DNA of 64,000 nt from Gonapodya sp. JEL0774 (Eukaryota > Monoblepharomycota > Monoblepharidomycetes > Monoblepharidales > Gonapodyaceae): NCBI GenBank assembly GCA_027604505.1, contig JADIIX010000007.1:62001-126000 (forward strand), written 5' to 3'. The notes under the pieces were generated by a model that made no database searches, had not been told where the DNA came from, and saw only the letters and a list, made by a program, of their open reading frames with translations. The position numbers and the translations under genes are program-made. Positions 23,514 to 34,583 of the stretch are shown piece after piece (position 1 is the stretch's first letter; every line of letters begins with the position of its first letter).

Positions 23514-26500
23514 ATGGACTCCAGAAGCATGGAGCAGGAGATTCGAGCGCGCCTGGACCACCGGCTTTGGAACGAAGAAAATGCTGCTCGATTGGACGAT
23601 GTGGTGTTTCCACAGATGCAGAGTATGTTCTCCCCCACCAACGATTGGGACCATTTTTGCATGCTCAGATCTCCTTACAACGAGTGAATCCTCTCTGATC
23701 CCATCTCACAAGAATTGGGAATAACCGCACAAGTTCTACCTTTGCTGGCTGGCATTCTTGTTTCTGATCACTGCCCGCATTATGCTACACCAACTGAACC
23801 ATTGTTGTACCGGGACTTTGGCAAGCTCATCTGCGAAGACCGGCCTGGGTACTCTATCAATATTTGTGAGGCAGTGACTGCCTCGGCCGAATCTGAAGAT
23901 GCACTTCACAGGAGTTCTGAGGGAATCGATTCCGTGGACTGGGGTCCTGAACCCGTCTCCAACCTTTCTTGCGAGAAACTGAAGGAGATTTTGATGAATA
24001 CTCTTCAATCAAAATATGGCTTTCGCAAGTTTCAAGTCCGCGGGTTGTGTGATCGTCTCATGGCACGAGGCTTAACTGGGTCCAACCTTGTCCGGCACAT
24101 CAGCTCAAGAGAATCACTCAGTCATTGGGGTGTCTCTGAAATCGGGTATCAGCTGGCACTCTTAGACGTCGCCCGGGTAGCGAGGGAAAAGGAGAGCCCA
24201 GCGATTCAGAACATTTCCACGTTGTTTCCCGGAATTAAGAGGAGGGAACACGGGCTGTCGCATCTATGGATCACAAAACCGCAAGGGGCGTTGGAACTCC
24301 ACGGAGGACCCCCTGACCTCGCTCTCCCCGCACACGATACTGCACGGACAGTGCCGTCTCCTTCTCCTTCTGAACATTCTCGACTCTCAGTCACGGCGTC
24401 ATCGTCCACTGGAGCGCGTGTACCTTCTCCTACCTTACTCGCTGATATTCTCGTTGAGGCTCCAATCTGGACTGGGCGATGTCTGCTCCCGGACCTTATC
24501 GACGTACCGGTTTCCGCTGTTCGTATGAAACTTCGCTCATCTTCCGGAGAGCAAGAATGCTCTCGAGAACGATACCACGTCGACAAGTGGCCTGCTCAAC
24601 TAAAACTGAGTGAGATCGGTGGGGTCGCAGCTGAGGAACTCAAAAATCGTTTGAGTCATCTTCGTACCGTATTCGAGTTGCGAGGACAAACTGATGTGTC
24701 TCAAAAGATTCTGTCGGCGGCGCTCAAGGATAAAGTGAGTTCCTCCAATCGACCTGATCTTTTTAATGGCGGAAATCCCCTGACTTGTGATTCCCCAAGT
24801 ACGCTGTTGCGTTTATCACCGCCGACGAGACTTCTGGATTTCTGTTCAGGTACATGAGTAAACGAAGCAGCGTCCGGGGATACGTCTTTTTTAAAGATGG
24901 AGAGAAAGGCGATCTTCTGGGACCCGATTCTCTCTCAGGCAACCGTGACAAAGGCAAACAAACTCTGAAACTGCAACCTCTCACTTCTAATCAAGACTCT
25001 TCAGTGACAGAGACGCCCACAACTCATCATGTGGTTCCATCTCGCGTGAAACAAACCTTGTCGGCTCGGCGGACTACAACCCTTTCGGGGTCTGTGGATG
25101 TCACCGCTTCCCAGATCCTCCCCGTTGCCCTGCCCAAGGACGCTTCAGGAGAGGAACGCGTTTCGCACACTGTCTCCGTCGTGCCTGGTAACTCTTCGTT
25201 TATGTTGGTATCTCCCACCACTGGCTTGGACGTGTCAGGAACAGCTGCGAGACCGGTTGATCAAGCCACGGTTGTTGCAATGCACTTAGACAATGCAGAT
25301 GTCGATCCCGCACCATCTATGGTCGTTGACGATGCGGACGGACACGCGGAAGCAGCGGCCGAGATTGAGATTGAATCGTCTCCACCCTCGAGCCCTTCAA
25401 GAAAGGCGACTTCAGCGACTGATGCTGGGGGAAAATCTCATTCCTTCGCTTCATATTTTGCGAAAGTTCAAGAGACGCGCGCTTCTTGGGCCCAGTCTGA
25501 AAGGACGCCTCAAATTGGATCTGAAGAGGATGGAGAGGATGAGGGGAACGAGGTCCTAGTGCACAAGCTTTACGGTACCAAATCGTCGACAGATACAAGA
25601 GAACCCCGGGCCAATGCTCTCACTACACAAACGGACGATGACGAGGAGGAGGACAATGTCGGCGGGGAAAATGGAGGTGAGGACGACGACAACTACGACG
25701 ACAACAACGGACGTTTCCTCGGAAGGGGCAAGAGAGTTAAGAGAAGACTGGTTCGAAGCAGCTTCTCTGCGATGGGAATGAAGCGGGCGAGGGAAGCGTC
25801 AACTGAGGATGACGCGGAGCAAAGAGTTTCCAAACGAGCCCGCCAAAGTCGGGACACCGAGTCGATTGCTATATCCAACGGAAGTGCTCAGCTGGAAACG
25901 CCTGTTTCTCCGACCTCGACTGTAAGTAGTAGTCCAGAACCTGCGACTCGGACACCAGCTCCCAAAAAGTCTGTGGGAGGTGGGAGGAGGATCACCACCC
26001 CCACGTTACCCGCAACAAGCCCCAACGTGAGAATGGTCCCAACTGTGCCAACCCCACCTGTATTCGTCTCTGTGTCGCCTCCTCCCGCTGGATCGAGTGT
26101 CCCCCAAACGCCACAACTGAGATCCTCCCAAGCTCCCAGCAGCGACGACGTCATTGAGATTCGCAGCTTGAGCCCTTCAGACGATGAGTTCGAACCTGCG
26201 AAGATGTTAAGCCAACCATTCGTGAAGAGGGAATCTTCAAGCCAACCATTCTTGAAAAGGGAATCTTCCGTGGTACCCAGACCTGCGCCGCCGTCGAGAG
26301 TAGAGCGCTCCAAGGACACGAGCACCCCGGCTCCACCCGCCAATTCACCACCGCCCACTCCGGTCTCTTCGACTCCATCGCCGACAAAGCGGCGCCTTGT
26401 ACCGGTGATACACCCACCGCACCCTGCCTCAGTCTCGGTCCCCGGAACGGGTTTCTCGCGACCGTCGGGCCCCGTGCCCACCGCCCCCCAACAGCGCACT

Positions 26501-28384
26501 CCAGGCGGTGCTTCAGCCCCGCGCGCACCGGCCCCTCCCGTGCCCCGCCCGTCCCGCATCCGCGACCTAGACATGGACACGTATGACGACACGAGGCCCG
26601 TGACGGCCAAGAGTGACCCGGACACAGAGGTCTCGGAGTCAGCGTCGGAGCCCGTGGCGAGCGGGAGACGTGCGTCACAAAAGACAATGAACTACAACGA
26701 AAGGAAGATGTTCAAGGGAATCGGATTACTGGACTCGGAGGAGGACAGGCAGGTATCAGCGAGTCAGCCGGTGGCCGGGCTGGCAGCAAGTCCCGCTCAT
26801 GGACGGGGGAGCTCCGGGAACCGACGGGGGCGGCCGCCGGGACGAGGACGGGGTGCGAGTCGAGGGACTGGCACAGGAACGGGAACCGGGCGGAGCGGTG
26901 GGTCTTTGGGCGGGGACGGCATGTCCGGTGGTGGCTCGGAGGTCGCCGTGAAGAGGGGCGGGGCGTGCTCCCCGAGCGCGTCGGGATCACGAGGGGGACC
27001 GGCGGCGGCGGCGGCTAAAGCGGGTGGTGGGCCTGGACCCTCTCTCACCGGCCGTGTCGGCGCAGGGGACTCGTCCGATGCCGGTGCCGGAGCCGGGGCG
27101 GGGGTCGGGGCAGGTGCACCCCCCGCCCCGGACTTCCGCCGCCTCTCAGCACCGCACCGTGCCCATCCGTCATCTCACGCCCCCGCCCCAGCACCCGCTG
27201 CGGGTTCTAACCGGCGATCGACGATGTTCGCGTCCACGTCCAAGCCCACGTCTACATCTACCCAGTCGAAAATGAGCGAGCTGCAGGAGCGGGGGAGGTT
27301 TTTCCAGTCGATCCTCGAAGGGAACGTGCGTGTGAGTGCGGGTGGGCGGGCGAGCTTGAATCCCGGGCCCGATGCAGGGCTTGGAGGTGGTGCTGGTGGC
27401 TTGAGTGGCGAGGGTGGTGTCGGGGGCGCTGCACAGACGCAGCCGCGTCGGCCAGTGGAAGGACACGATGCCACCGTGCCCGCCACCGCCACGTCCGCTG
27501 CTCCGGTCCGTCGGACCGGCACCGGCTCGGTGCCCCACGACGTCGATCCTGCTTCGGTCACCGGGTCCTCGTCCATGTATCAGTCGCACGCGCGGCTCGG
27601 ACCGGGCCTGAGGAGGACCGCTTCGCCGGCAGGGTCGGCGGGGTCGGAAGGGTCTCGGGTGTCGTTGGCGTCGACGACGGCCGGCCCATCTGAGAATGCG
27701 GGTGGGGAAGCGGGGGAGGCTGAGATGGATTGGGGAGATCGAGATCGGGGGGTTGGTGGTGACGGGGATGGAATGAAGGGGAACGCTCGGGTGACCACCG
27801 GACCGTCGCCTGGGTCCCCTCGAACAATCTCGCGGTCCCCGTCTCGGCCTGGAACACGGTCGCCGTCGCTGTTTGGGGACAGGTCTGGTGTGCTTGCAGC
27901 TGCACCGGCACCCGTGCCGCCAACGCGGCTTTCGGCGGGCGGGGAAGGCGGTGGCGATGTTTCGACAGCTCGCGCCACGGGACAGTCGGGACGGTCGGCA
28001 GTAGGTCGGCGGCGACCGACGGAAGAGGAGTTTGGGGAGTTTTGTGAGATCATAGGAGAGGGCGAGGATGTGCGCAGACTACTGTTGATGCACTGGGACC
28101 AGAGGGAGGCGGATCCAGTGGCTGCCGCAGTGAACGCTGTGTTTGCGGGACAAGCAGGTGGGAGCGGTGTGCGAGGACCGGGCGAGAGCGATAGCGAGAG
28201 CGGGGAGTTCGTGGTTGACGAGGCGGTGGTGAACGAAGGAGTCGCGAGGCTGCGAGAGTTTGCGGCTGAGGCACTGGTGGAACTTCCGGGGGAGGAGCAG
28301 GTGCGGGAGGTAGTGAGGCGGTGGGGGGGGAATGTGACGCTGGCGTTCGCGGAGATATCGCGGGAGGGCAGTGCGGGGGAGTGA
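23514..28384 (+). CDS. Large low-complexity protein with SAM-like and possible SPOC-like regions
   Basis: Model: exons 23514-23622, 23713-24734 and 24800-28384; phases match, giving 1571 residues. Residues about 123-192 (LCDRLMARGLTGSNLV to WGVSEIGYQLALLDVAR) look SAM-like. Residues about 288-420 (IWTGRCLLPDLIDVP, then LSEIGGVAAEELKNRL, then a final VRGYVFF segment) have the outline of a SPOC domain, but this is tentative. The rest is Ser/Pro/Gly/Ala-rich with acidic patches and KRxxR nuclear-signal-like stretches. DDVIEIRSLS followed by acidic residues resembles a SUMO-interacting motif, and a 30 bp tandem duplication (26210-26269) gives VKRE/LKRE, which fit the SUMO-site consensus. The last 130 residues have two short helical blocks, perhaps UBA-like. 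I do not recognise the protein as a whole. The gene diverges from a SAM-containing SNF2 gene. Confidence 0.72.
26210..26269 (+). repeat. Tandem duplication of a 30 bp coding unit
   Basis: Two adjacent 30 bp units (26210-26239 and 26240-26269) differ at a few positions and encode SQPFVKRESS and SQPFLKRESS. Each contains a hydrophobic-K-x-E tetrapeptide. The duplication is in frame. Confidence 0.85.
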
Positions 28385-28875
28385 GCACGCGGGGCGGTGG
28401 GGGGCGGGGGCGGGAGAAGGGAGAAATGGGATCTGGCGTGGAGGGGAAGCGGGGCTTTGGGGGAAGGAATGAGTGGTTGGCGGGTGGAGGTGGGTGGGAG
28501 GATGGTGGAGTACACATAATATGATGATTCGTGATGAGTGCGGGCAATTTCTTGATCTTTTACATGGAGACTTATTCATTGGACATTTTTGAGAATTCGA
28601 GATTTGGAGAGAATGCATGAATAGGAGGGAGAGAGTTGAAGTATTTGAGCCAATGATTCGGATGGATTGTGCATACCAGATAAGATGACACGTGGAGTGG
28701 CCGCAGAAGTGTACAGATAATGTGCTTCACAGGGTCCGCTTCACGGGCGGCGGGGCGGGGGGGCGGCGGCGCGGGCCCGGGCGGGGGCCGGCGGGGGCCG
28801 CCCCGCGGGGGGCGCGTGGGCCGCGCCCCCCGGCCCCCCGCGCCCCCCGCGNNNNNNNNNNCCGCCCCAGCAGCC
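28385..28875. other. Intergenic with GC-extreme tract and assembly gap
   Basis: The first 100 bp after the stop are G-rich (long runs of G with GA/GT). An AT-richer patch at 28510-28700 probably holds the 3' UTR. From about 28740 to 28851 the sequence is almost pure G/C and abuts ten Ns. The PSMG4 promoter should lie here but part is missing or unreliable. Confidence 0.6.
28852..28861. other. Assembly gap (10 N)
   Basis: Ten consecutive Ns, preceded by about 110 bp of near-pure G/C sequence that may be a low-quality contig end. True gap size is unknown. The PSMG4 ATG lies 14 bp after the gap, so an upstream exon or start could be hidden. Confidence 0.95.
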
Positions 28876-29859
28876 ATGACCACGTCTGCCCCCTCGCCCG
28901 CACCCTCCCCCACCCACTCCATCGTTCCCCAGCTGGTCTCGGATCCCCGCCCCCTTCCCTTCCCTCCGGGCTCCATCCTCAACACAATGGTCATTCAATT
29001 ACGTGGTGGCCTATGGGTCTGGGCGGGAACCGGTAACAGTCTGCGCGGTATCAGTCTGGCCGTCAAGACGAGATACGTGAGTCTCCCCCCGTCATTGCTA
29101 TCGGTGGCGGATTCGTCGGGGTTAGACGGTGACACCTGGTGGCCATCGTCGAGATTCCCCACCGTGAAGAGGGAACAAGACTCACGAGGCAAATTACGAT
29201 ATAGCAAAAAGAAGTTCGCAGTGATCCCGTCCTTTTCCTTTTCTCCCCCCGATTCCCTCCGTTTTTTCCATTCGTTCGTTTGGTTCGCGTCGTCCCCGCA
29301 TTCCCCGCAATTTTCTCTCCCCACTCACCATCCCCTCCCCCTTCCCCCTTCCACACAAACACCCCTCACAAAGGACTCCCTCCCCTCTTCCACCACCCTC
29401 CTCAACCCCTCCCTCGACGACCCCGCCCAACGACTCGCAAAGAAGCTCGGTACGTACCAGTGTCACCTGTCTCAACTCCGTTTTGCCCTGTTTCCATGGA
29501 ACATGGAGGCGAGGGAACGTTGTGCGTGTGCCGTAGTCATGGGATAGGCAGGGTATTAGGTTGTCGGAGATCAGGTATCGACGACGATCACACGACCCGC
29601 GTTGTTGGTGTTGCGGGGGCAGGATGTCAGGGGACCAGGGATCCACATTGTTCAACTTTCCCCCCACCCACCATCCCCTTCACACCCCCCAGCCTCCCGC
29701 TTCCCCCTCCAGTGCTTCGTCTCCCTCGACCTCCCCACCCCGTCCATGTCCTCCTCCTCCTCCTCCTCGCCCGCACTCGACGACCCCTCTCCCGACGTGC
29801 TGGCCGCCTGGGCTGAGCAGGTCGTCGTGAGGAGGGTCAGGGAGGTGTGTGGGGTGTGA
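28876..29859 (+). CDS. PSMG4: Proteasome assembly chaperone 4 (PSMG4/PAC4)
   Basis: PAC4 pairs with PAC3 and guides assembly of the 20S proteasome alpha ring in the cytosol. Model: exons 28876-29076, 29374-29449 and 29693-29859, giving 147 residues (human about 123); phases match. Family features in order: MVIQLRGGLWVWAGTG with SLAVKTRY, DSLPSSTTLLNPSLDD, AQRLAKKLG, then QCFVSLDLP and a C-terminal helix ending VVRRVREVC. These parallel human LFLWVGA, RYDSIPVSTSLLGD, LAQRLARK and QVFVSYNL. The C-terminus carries a run of Ser. Introns are 297 and 243 bp, several times longer than in most genes here. The start sits right after the gap; a longer N-terminus cannot be excluded. Confidence 0.85.
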
Positions 29860-29976
29860 GGGTGGGAGTTTGCGGTGTGGCGGGGGTTGGGCGGCGGTGG
29901 GGAGTGTGAGGGGGGTACCTCGGTGTGGTGTAGGGAGGAGGCGGCGCGGGTAACCCGCGTGGTTTGTAGTGGATGA

Positions 29977-30122
29977 TGGAAGGCCAAAGGCCACAAGGGA
30001 TGATGATCAGGGTGAACTGTGATAGGCTGGTGGGTCACGTGACATGTGGATGTGGAGTGGAGGGTGCAGGGTGGAAGCCCCAAAGCAACAAGGGAAGATG
30101 ATCAGGTGTGAACTGTGATGGG
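29977..30122. repeat. Imperfect direct repeat, about 50 bp units spaced by about 45 bp
   Basis: Unit 1 (29977-30026) and unit 2 (30072-30122) share TGGAAG, CAAAG, ACAAGGGA, TGATCAGG and TGAACTGTGAT in the same order with small indels. It looks like a degenerate local duplication. Confidence 0.7.
30034..30043. promoter_or_regulatory. GTCACGTGAC palindrome (E-box)
   Basis: A perfect 10 bp palindrome with a CACGTG core, the type bound by bHLH factors such as Cbf1/USF. It lies between the two repeat units. It may be chance; no link to a gene is shown. Confidence 0.35.
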
Positions 30123-31569
30123 CGAACGGCGAAAGATGAACCCCGACCTGCTCCACACTCACTGCTTCGCCACCAACGGTAACCGGCCACCACATGAAGC
30201 CCATCGTAGATCCAAATCAATCGCAGCTTGCTCACGGCGGTGGACGGCCGATTCTGAATGAATCGAAACGGGATCAGGGCCCGGGGGTAACTGCGTGTCA
30301 AGTGTCACGTGCCAAGTGTGCCCACGAGGCTCGAGCTGCCCGCACAGAACCAGTCGTGGGGTCCTCGGTTGCGTTTGGTGTCGGTCGGCCACCGTTCACG
30401 TTCTTGGGTTCGTCAGCTCCGGTGCCGAAAGTACGTGTGACGTGTGTGTCCCGGTGTGGCGTGGGACGGGCACCAGCTGCACTCGAGGCGTGGACCCCAC
30501 GAGGCCGATTGGGGAACAAAACGTTTCTGGGGGCGCGTCAGCCTACGGACCCATGATGCAGTTGTGCGGTGGATCGGTGGTGCACCCCGATTCCAGTGGA
30601 GGACGCGGAATGCCCCCCGCAGGGCCCTGCCCAAGCTCCATCCCGGGTCTCCAACTCTCCAGGCCTTCTGTCCAGATACTCGGCTCGTGGCATCTTGCTC
30701 CCCTCTGGTTCTCCCCTCATTTGCCCCTCCTCCAGTCTCCACCCAAGTATCACTATCCCGACTGACCACTCCCACCTACCAACACCGCCCTCAGAGCAGT
30801 TGTTGTGCAAGGCGCAGCGTTGGGGCATTGGGTTGTTTGGCCGTGAAGGTGACTGGTGGAAGGGGGGATAGGTCTTTCCTCACCACCCTGGCACCCAGTA
30901 TTCTGGCCTTCCTGTTGTATGAAAAGTGCTGTGTATGCAGAGTAGGCATATAATTGTATGACCTGTGAGCCAGTCAAACACACCATTTGCAGATTTGTTT
31001 ACACACCACAAAATATATTTGTAGAGCAACCCAAATGAACACACAATGTGTGATCAATTTGTGTTTGAAACTGTGTTGTGTGTGCTGTGGGGCAGCAATG
31101 AAATACCCTAGCTTGCAATTGAAATGGTGCAGGTGACTGTAGGAAACAGGAAGTGACATATAGTGATTGCGTCGTGTCCGGGCACAACAAAATGATGTGA
31201 TCGCTCGCTGAAATGCAATGCATCCTCGTTGAGACTTACACAATCTGTAGCATTGTTACCTCGTCAGTGTCCTCCTCTTCCATATCCAGTCTGACAGCAG
31301 TCAGATGCGGAGGTCAAGAACACCTGTTCTACGACTGGATGCTCTTCAGCTCACGTGAGCATGAGAGGGACTCAAATATAGTAAGTACATCCTGTTCTGA
31401 ATTGACGCAACTGCGCTGAAGAAAAACGATGCGTGTGTGGTGAGGAGCTGTCGGTGATGACCGAGGTGTCCACAGACCCAGGGGTGCAGCATGAGTCATC
31501 AAGTCCGCACACACACTCCCGACACACAGGCAAGACACACAGACACAGACACAGACCAGGGACTGGACA

Positions 31570-33726
31570 ATGACGACATCAGCAGCACAGCCACTCCACT
31601 CAGCACACTCAGCACACCTGCATCCCACGGGAGACACCGATCCTGTTCCCAACATCGACCAGGACCAAGACGAAGAAGACACAGACTCGGTCGAGCTGGG
31701 CGACTCAATCGACCTCGACGCACTCGCACCTTCCTCTCCTCCTGAAATCTCCCCCCTTCTTCTGCCTTCTCTGCCCCAATCCATTCTCAACGCCCATTCA
31801 AAGAATTCCATCCTCGAGGACTTGGACGCATCAGGATACGTCCATTCTACCGAATCAATGGCTTGCCTCGAAGGTCCCGGTATCAGATTTCTCGTGTTCT
31901 TGTCCGGGTGAGTCCCGTTTTCTTGTCCATTGTCCTCGTCCTACGCGACTGCTACTTCCTCCTTTTCATTCATATTTTTCGTTTCACATCTTATCCTGAA
32001 CTTAATTTTCTGTTTCTTTTGCTTCATATTCTCTCTCTTCTCTTTCGTAGTTGCCCATCCCGCTGCATCTACTGCGAAAATCCAGACACTTGGTCCACAA
32101 CCGCCGGATCCCTCCTGTCCGTGCGTGAGATCCTAGGTGCGTGCGTACACCAAAGCCACCAGTCTCTTTCCGACTATCAACATCTCGTTGTAATGTCGTA
32201 TCCGATTTTTTGAGGGGATCGTGGGATATGGGGGATCCGGGTCCGCACTTCGGATAGAGTAGCGGGACGACATGGATTTTGCAATTTTTTTTTTTTTTTT
32301 GATCGGCTCGGTGTGTTTGTGAAGGTATTGGGGTTGGGAACTTTCGGCTACTCTGTCGTCCATACACTCTCCTCGTCACTCCACTCACACACACACATGA
32401 CTCGCACTCCCCAAACCCCCAGAAAAACTCCGCCGCACCCTCCCCTACATGTCTATGCCCCCCTGCCCCCATCCCGTCCCGCACCTCGCCGCCGAATCCC
32501 TCTCTCGCACCGACTCCTCCAACAGCTACCGCGACCTCCTCTCCCCTTCCACCTCCCCCCGTGGCGGCATCACCCTCTCCGGCGGCGAACCCCTCACCCA
32601 ACCCTCATTCTGCCTGTCCCTCCTACGCGCCGCACGGACTCTCTTCGGTGTGCATACGGTGCTGGAGACCACCGGACGGTGTGTGATGCCCAAGGCGGTG
32701 GTGCCCAAGGTGATCGGGGAAACGGATCTGGCGCTCGTGTGTGTCAAGGGGGTGGATAGGGATAGGTACGAGAAGGTGACAAGGGTTAAGGGGGGTTGGG
32801 AACATATGGTGGGTTGGCTGGGGGGTAGGGTGTGCGGGGTGGCAGAAGGCGGGGGAGAGGGTTTTAAACTCGCCGACCTCTCTGTGGTTATAATGGGCGA
32901 TCTTGACAAGTGTGACGAAAAGGACAGAAACCACAAAGCACAAATGCCCGCCTGGTGGTGACGATTGGTGGCGTAATCGCCATGATCAGAGACCCACCCC
33001 CGTCCCGAAACCATCCGTCTGATCTCTCCTGTTCACCGCCCTCCCCTTCCTCCGCCTGCCCCCTCTCCCACCTCCACCATCACACCCCCCAGCTCTTCTT
33101 CCTCGCACACCTCCAAACCGCCCGCACGCCATGGTGGTGCCGGTACGTCGTCCTACCGGGCCACACAGACTCACAGGGGGATTTAGACAAGCTCGTGGAG
33201 TTATGTGTGAGGTATGGGGTGGTTGCAGGCGGGGGGGATGCGGGTGGTGAAGGTGTTGGTGATGGTGGGGGGGACCGCAAGGTGCAGAGCGACGGCAAGG
33301 TGATTCTGGGCCGGATCGAGTGTTTGGGGTACCATACCCTGGGGGAGTTCAAGGTGAGAGCGCAGTACGCGGTGCGGGCAGCCACCGCTCCGTCGTCACC
33401 CATCACCTGATCGCTTCAACCCACACCCACCGCACTCCACCGTAACCCGGCTGCCCCCTTGCATGCCGTCGTTCCCGTACCTGCCGTGTCCTTACTGCCA
33501 CCCCCCACCCCACTCCTCATCCTGCTCGCTCGCCCCCTCCCCACTCTCCACTCGCGGTCCCGCCATCTCACCCCCCCAGTGGCACCAGCTCTCCGAACCC
33601 TACCCCCTCGACTCGGTGCCACAATGCTCGCCATCGCAGATCGCCGCCGTGTGTGGAGGGATACGCGCGAGGATGGCCAAGAGGGGGGCCATGTGGAGTG
33701 GGGTGCTCGTCACAGGGGACGAGTGA
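31570..33726 (+). CDS. pflA: Pyruvate formate-lyase activating enzyme (radical SAM)
   Basis: The enzyme uses a 4Fe-4S cluster and S-adenosylmethionine to place the glycyl radical on pyruvate formate-lyase. Model: exons 31570-31907, 32051-32136, 32423-32883, 33093-33353 and 33580-33726, giving 430 residues. The cluster motif CPSRCIYC (C114, C118, C121) follows STESMACLEGPGIRFLVF. GGITLSGGEP, ETTGRCV, RYVVLPGHTD, IECLGYHTLGEFK and KWHQLSEPYPLD then follow in family order. It is longer than the E. coli enzyme (246) because of an acidic N-terminal extension of about 90 residues and Gly-rich inserts. The extension does not look like a classical targeting peptide. The donor at 32883/32884 (GTGGTT) is weak and was chosen by phase. 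Introns are long (143-286 bp). Its lyase partner is not in the window. Confidence 0.88.
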
Positions 33727-34583
33727 GAAGGCGCAAGGGGGAGGGAGGAGTCGGTGGGTGGGTGGGGAAAGAACAGGCGGTGGCTGGGCAAAGAGGAAGG
33801 CTGCGGTTTGCGGCACCCGGTGGGGTCTTGAGGGGTCGCTCGCGGTGATCCGGTGTGTGTTAATTTGCGTCCTCTGTGTCCAACCGTTGGATACTGTTGG
33901 ACTCGAGGAGGGGCCACACTAGGAGCTAGAGTGCCGACGTGGACGTGTGTTGGAGAGATCAGTTCCCCGCTCACGCTCCCGTCGATGGAAACACATTTAT
34001 TTTTGCTCGTTTTCTATATTGCTATTGATGGAAATTTATTTCTTGATATAAACATTTGTTCACTGCACAAATACCGAATATGCAATTTTTGATCGCGTCC
34101 GCATTTCTCCACCGTAAAACAAATACACGACACAGAGTCCATTTCCGCTTCCTGGACCCCCGGGCCATTATCACAAGAAGGAAACAAAAAGTATCAGAAC
34201 GAACCCTGTCGTTCCCACAATTCACGCAGGTCCCTTCGATCCATCGGGCTTCAGTGAAACACCGCAACGCACTGTTCGTGGCGGGGGTAGTGTCGTACAA
34301 ACAAAGAGACAGTGCCACATTAGTTCCCGAGGCGGGTGGCTCCAGCTGGCGTTACTTGGCGCGTGAGTTGGCACCTTTGTAAATCACCCGGGCCCCTTTC
34401 AAAAGATCCTCCTGTGAGCCCACACCATCGAACCCTCCTGTTGACACGCTCAGTCGACATTTCGTGCAAAACGCACAAGCCCTCCCTGCCCACGATGTAT
34501 AATCCTGTAGTAACCACCACGTCACATACAATACCCTCAAAAATGCACGCCCACACCATCCCAGCACCGGTAAACAGACAGAC
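33727..34583. other. Intergenic between two convergent genes
   Basis: This 857 bp interval separates the stop of the activating enzyme (+) from the stop of the F-box gene (-). The centre (about 33990-34100) is AT-rich and probably holds both 3' ends. No coding region is supported. Confidence 0.45.

Larger units (their letters stand above)
29860..31569. other. 1.7 kb intergenic between PSMG4 and the PFL-activating enzyme gene
   Basis: No supported gene. The interval holds an imperfect direct repeat (29977-30026 and 30072-30122), a GTCACGTGAC palindrome at 30034-30043 and another CACGTG at 30306-30311. Several GC-rich ORFs of 80-170 codons on both strands show no conserved features or plausible composition. 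An AT-richer part at about 30940-31210 is closer to the next gene. Confidence 0.5.

Noticed and set aside
25888-26625. 245-codon minus-strand ORF, and others at 27170-28618
   Set aside because: GC-rich coding DNA leaves antisense frames open. These are Pro/Gly/Ser shadows of the plus-strand gene, with no ATG context or domain.
30295-30953. Overlapping 120-170-codon ORFs on both strands
   Set aside because: No conserved motif, Cys/Trp/Pro-rich composition of GC-rich non-coding DNA, and both strands equally open.
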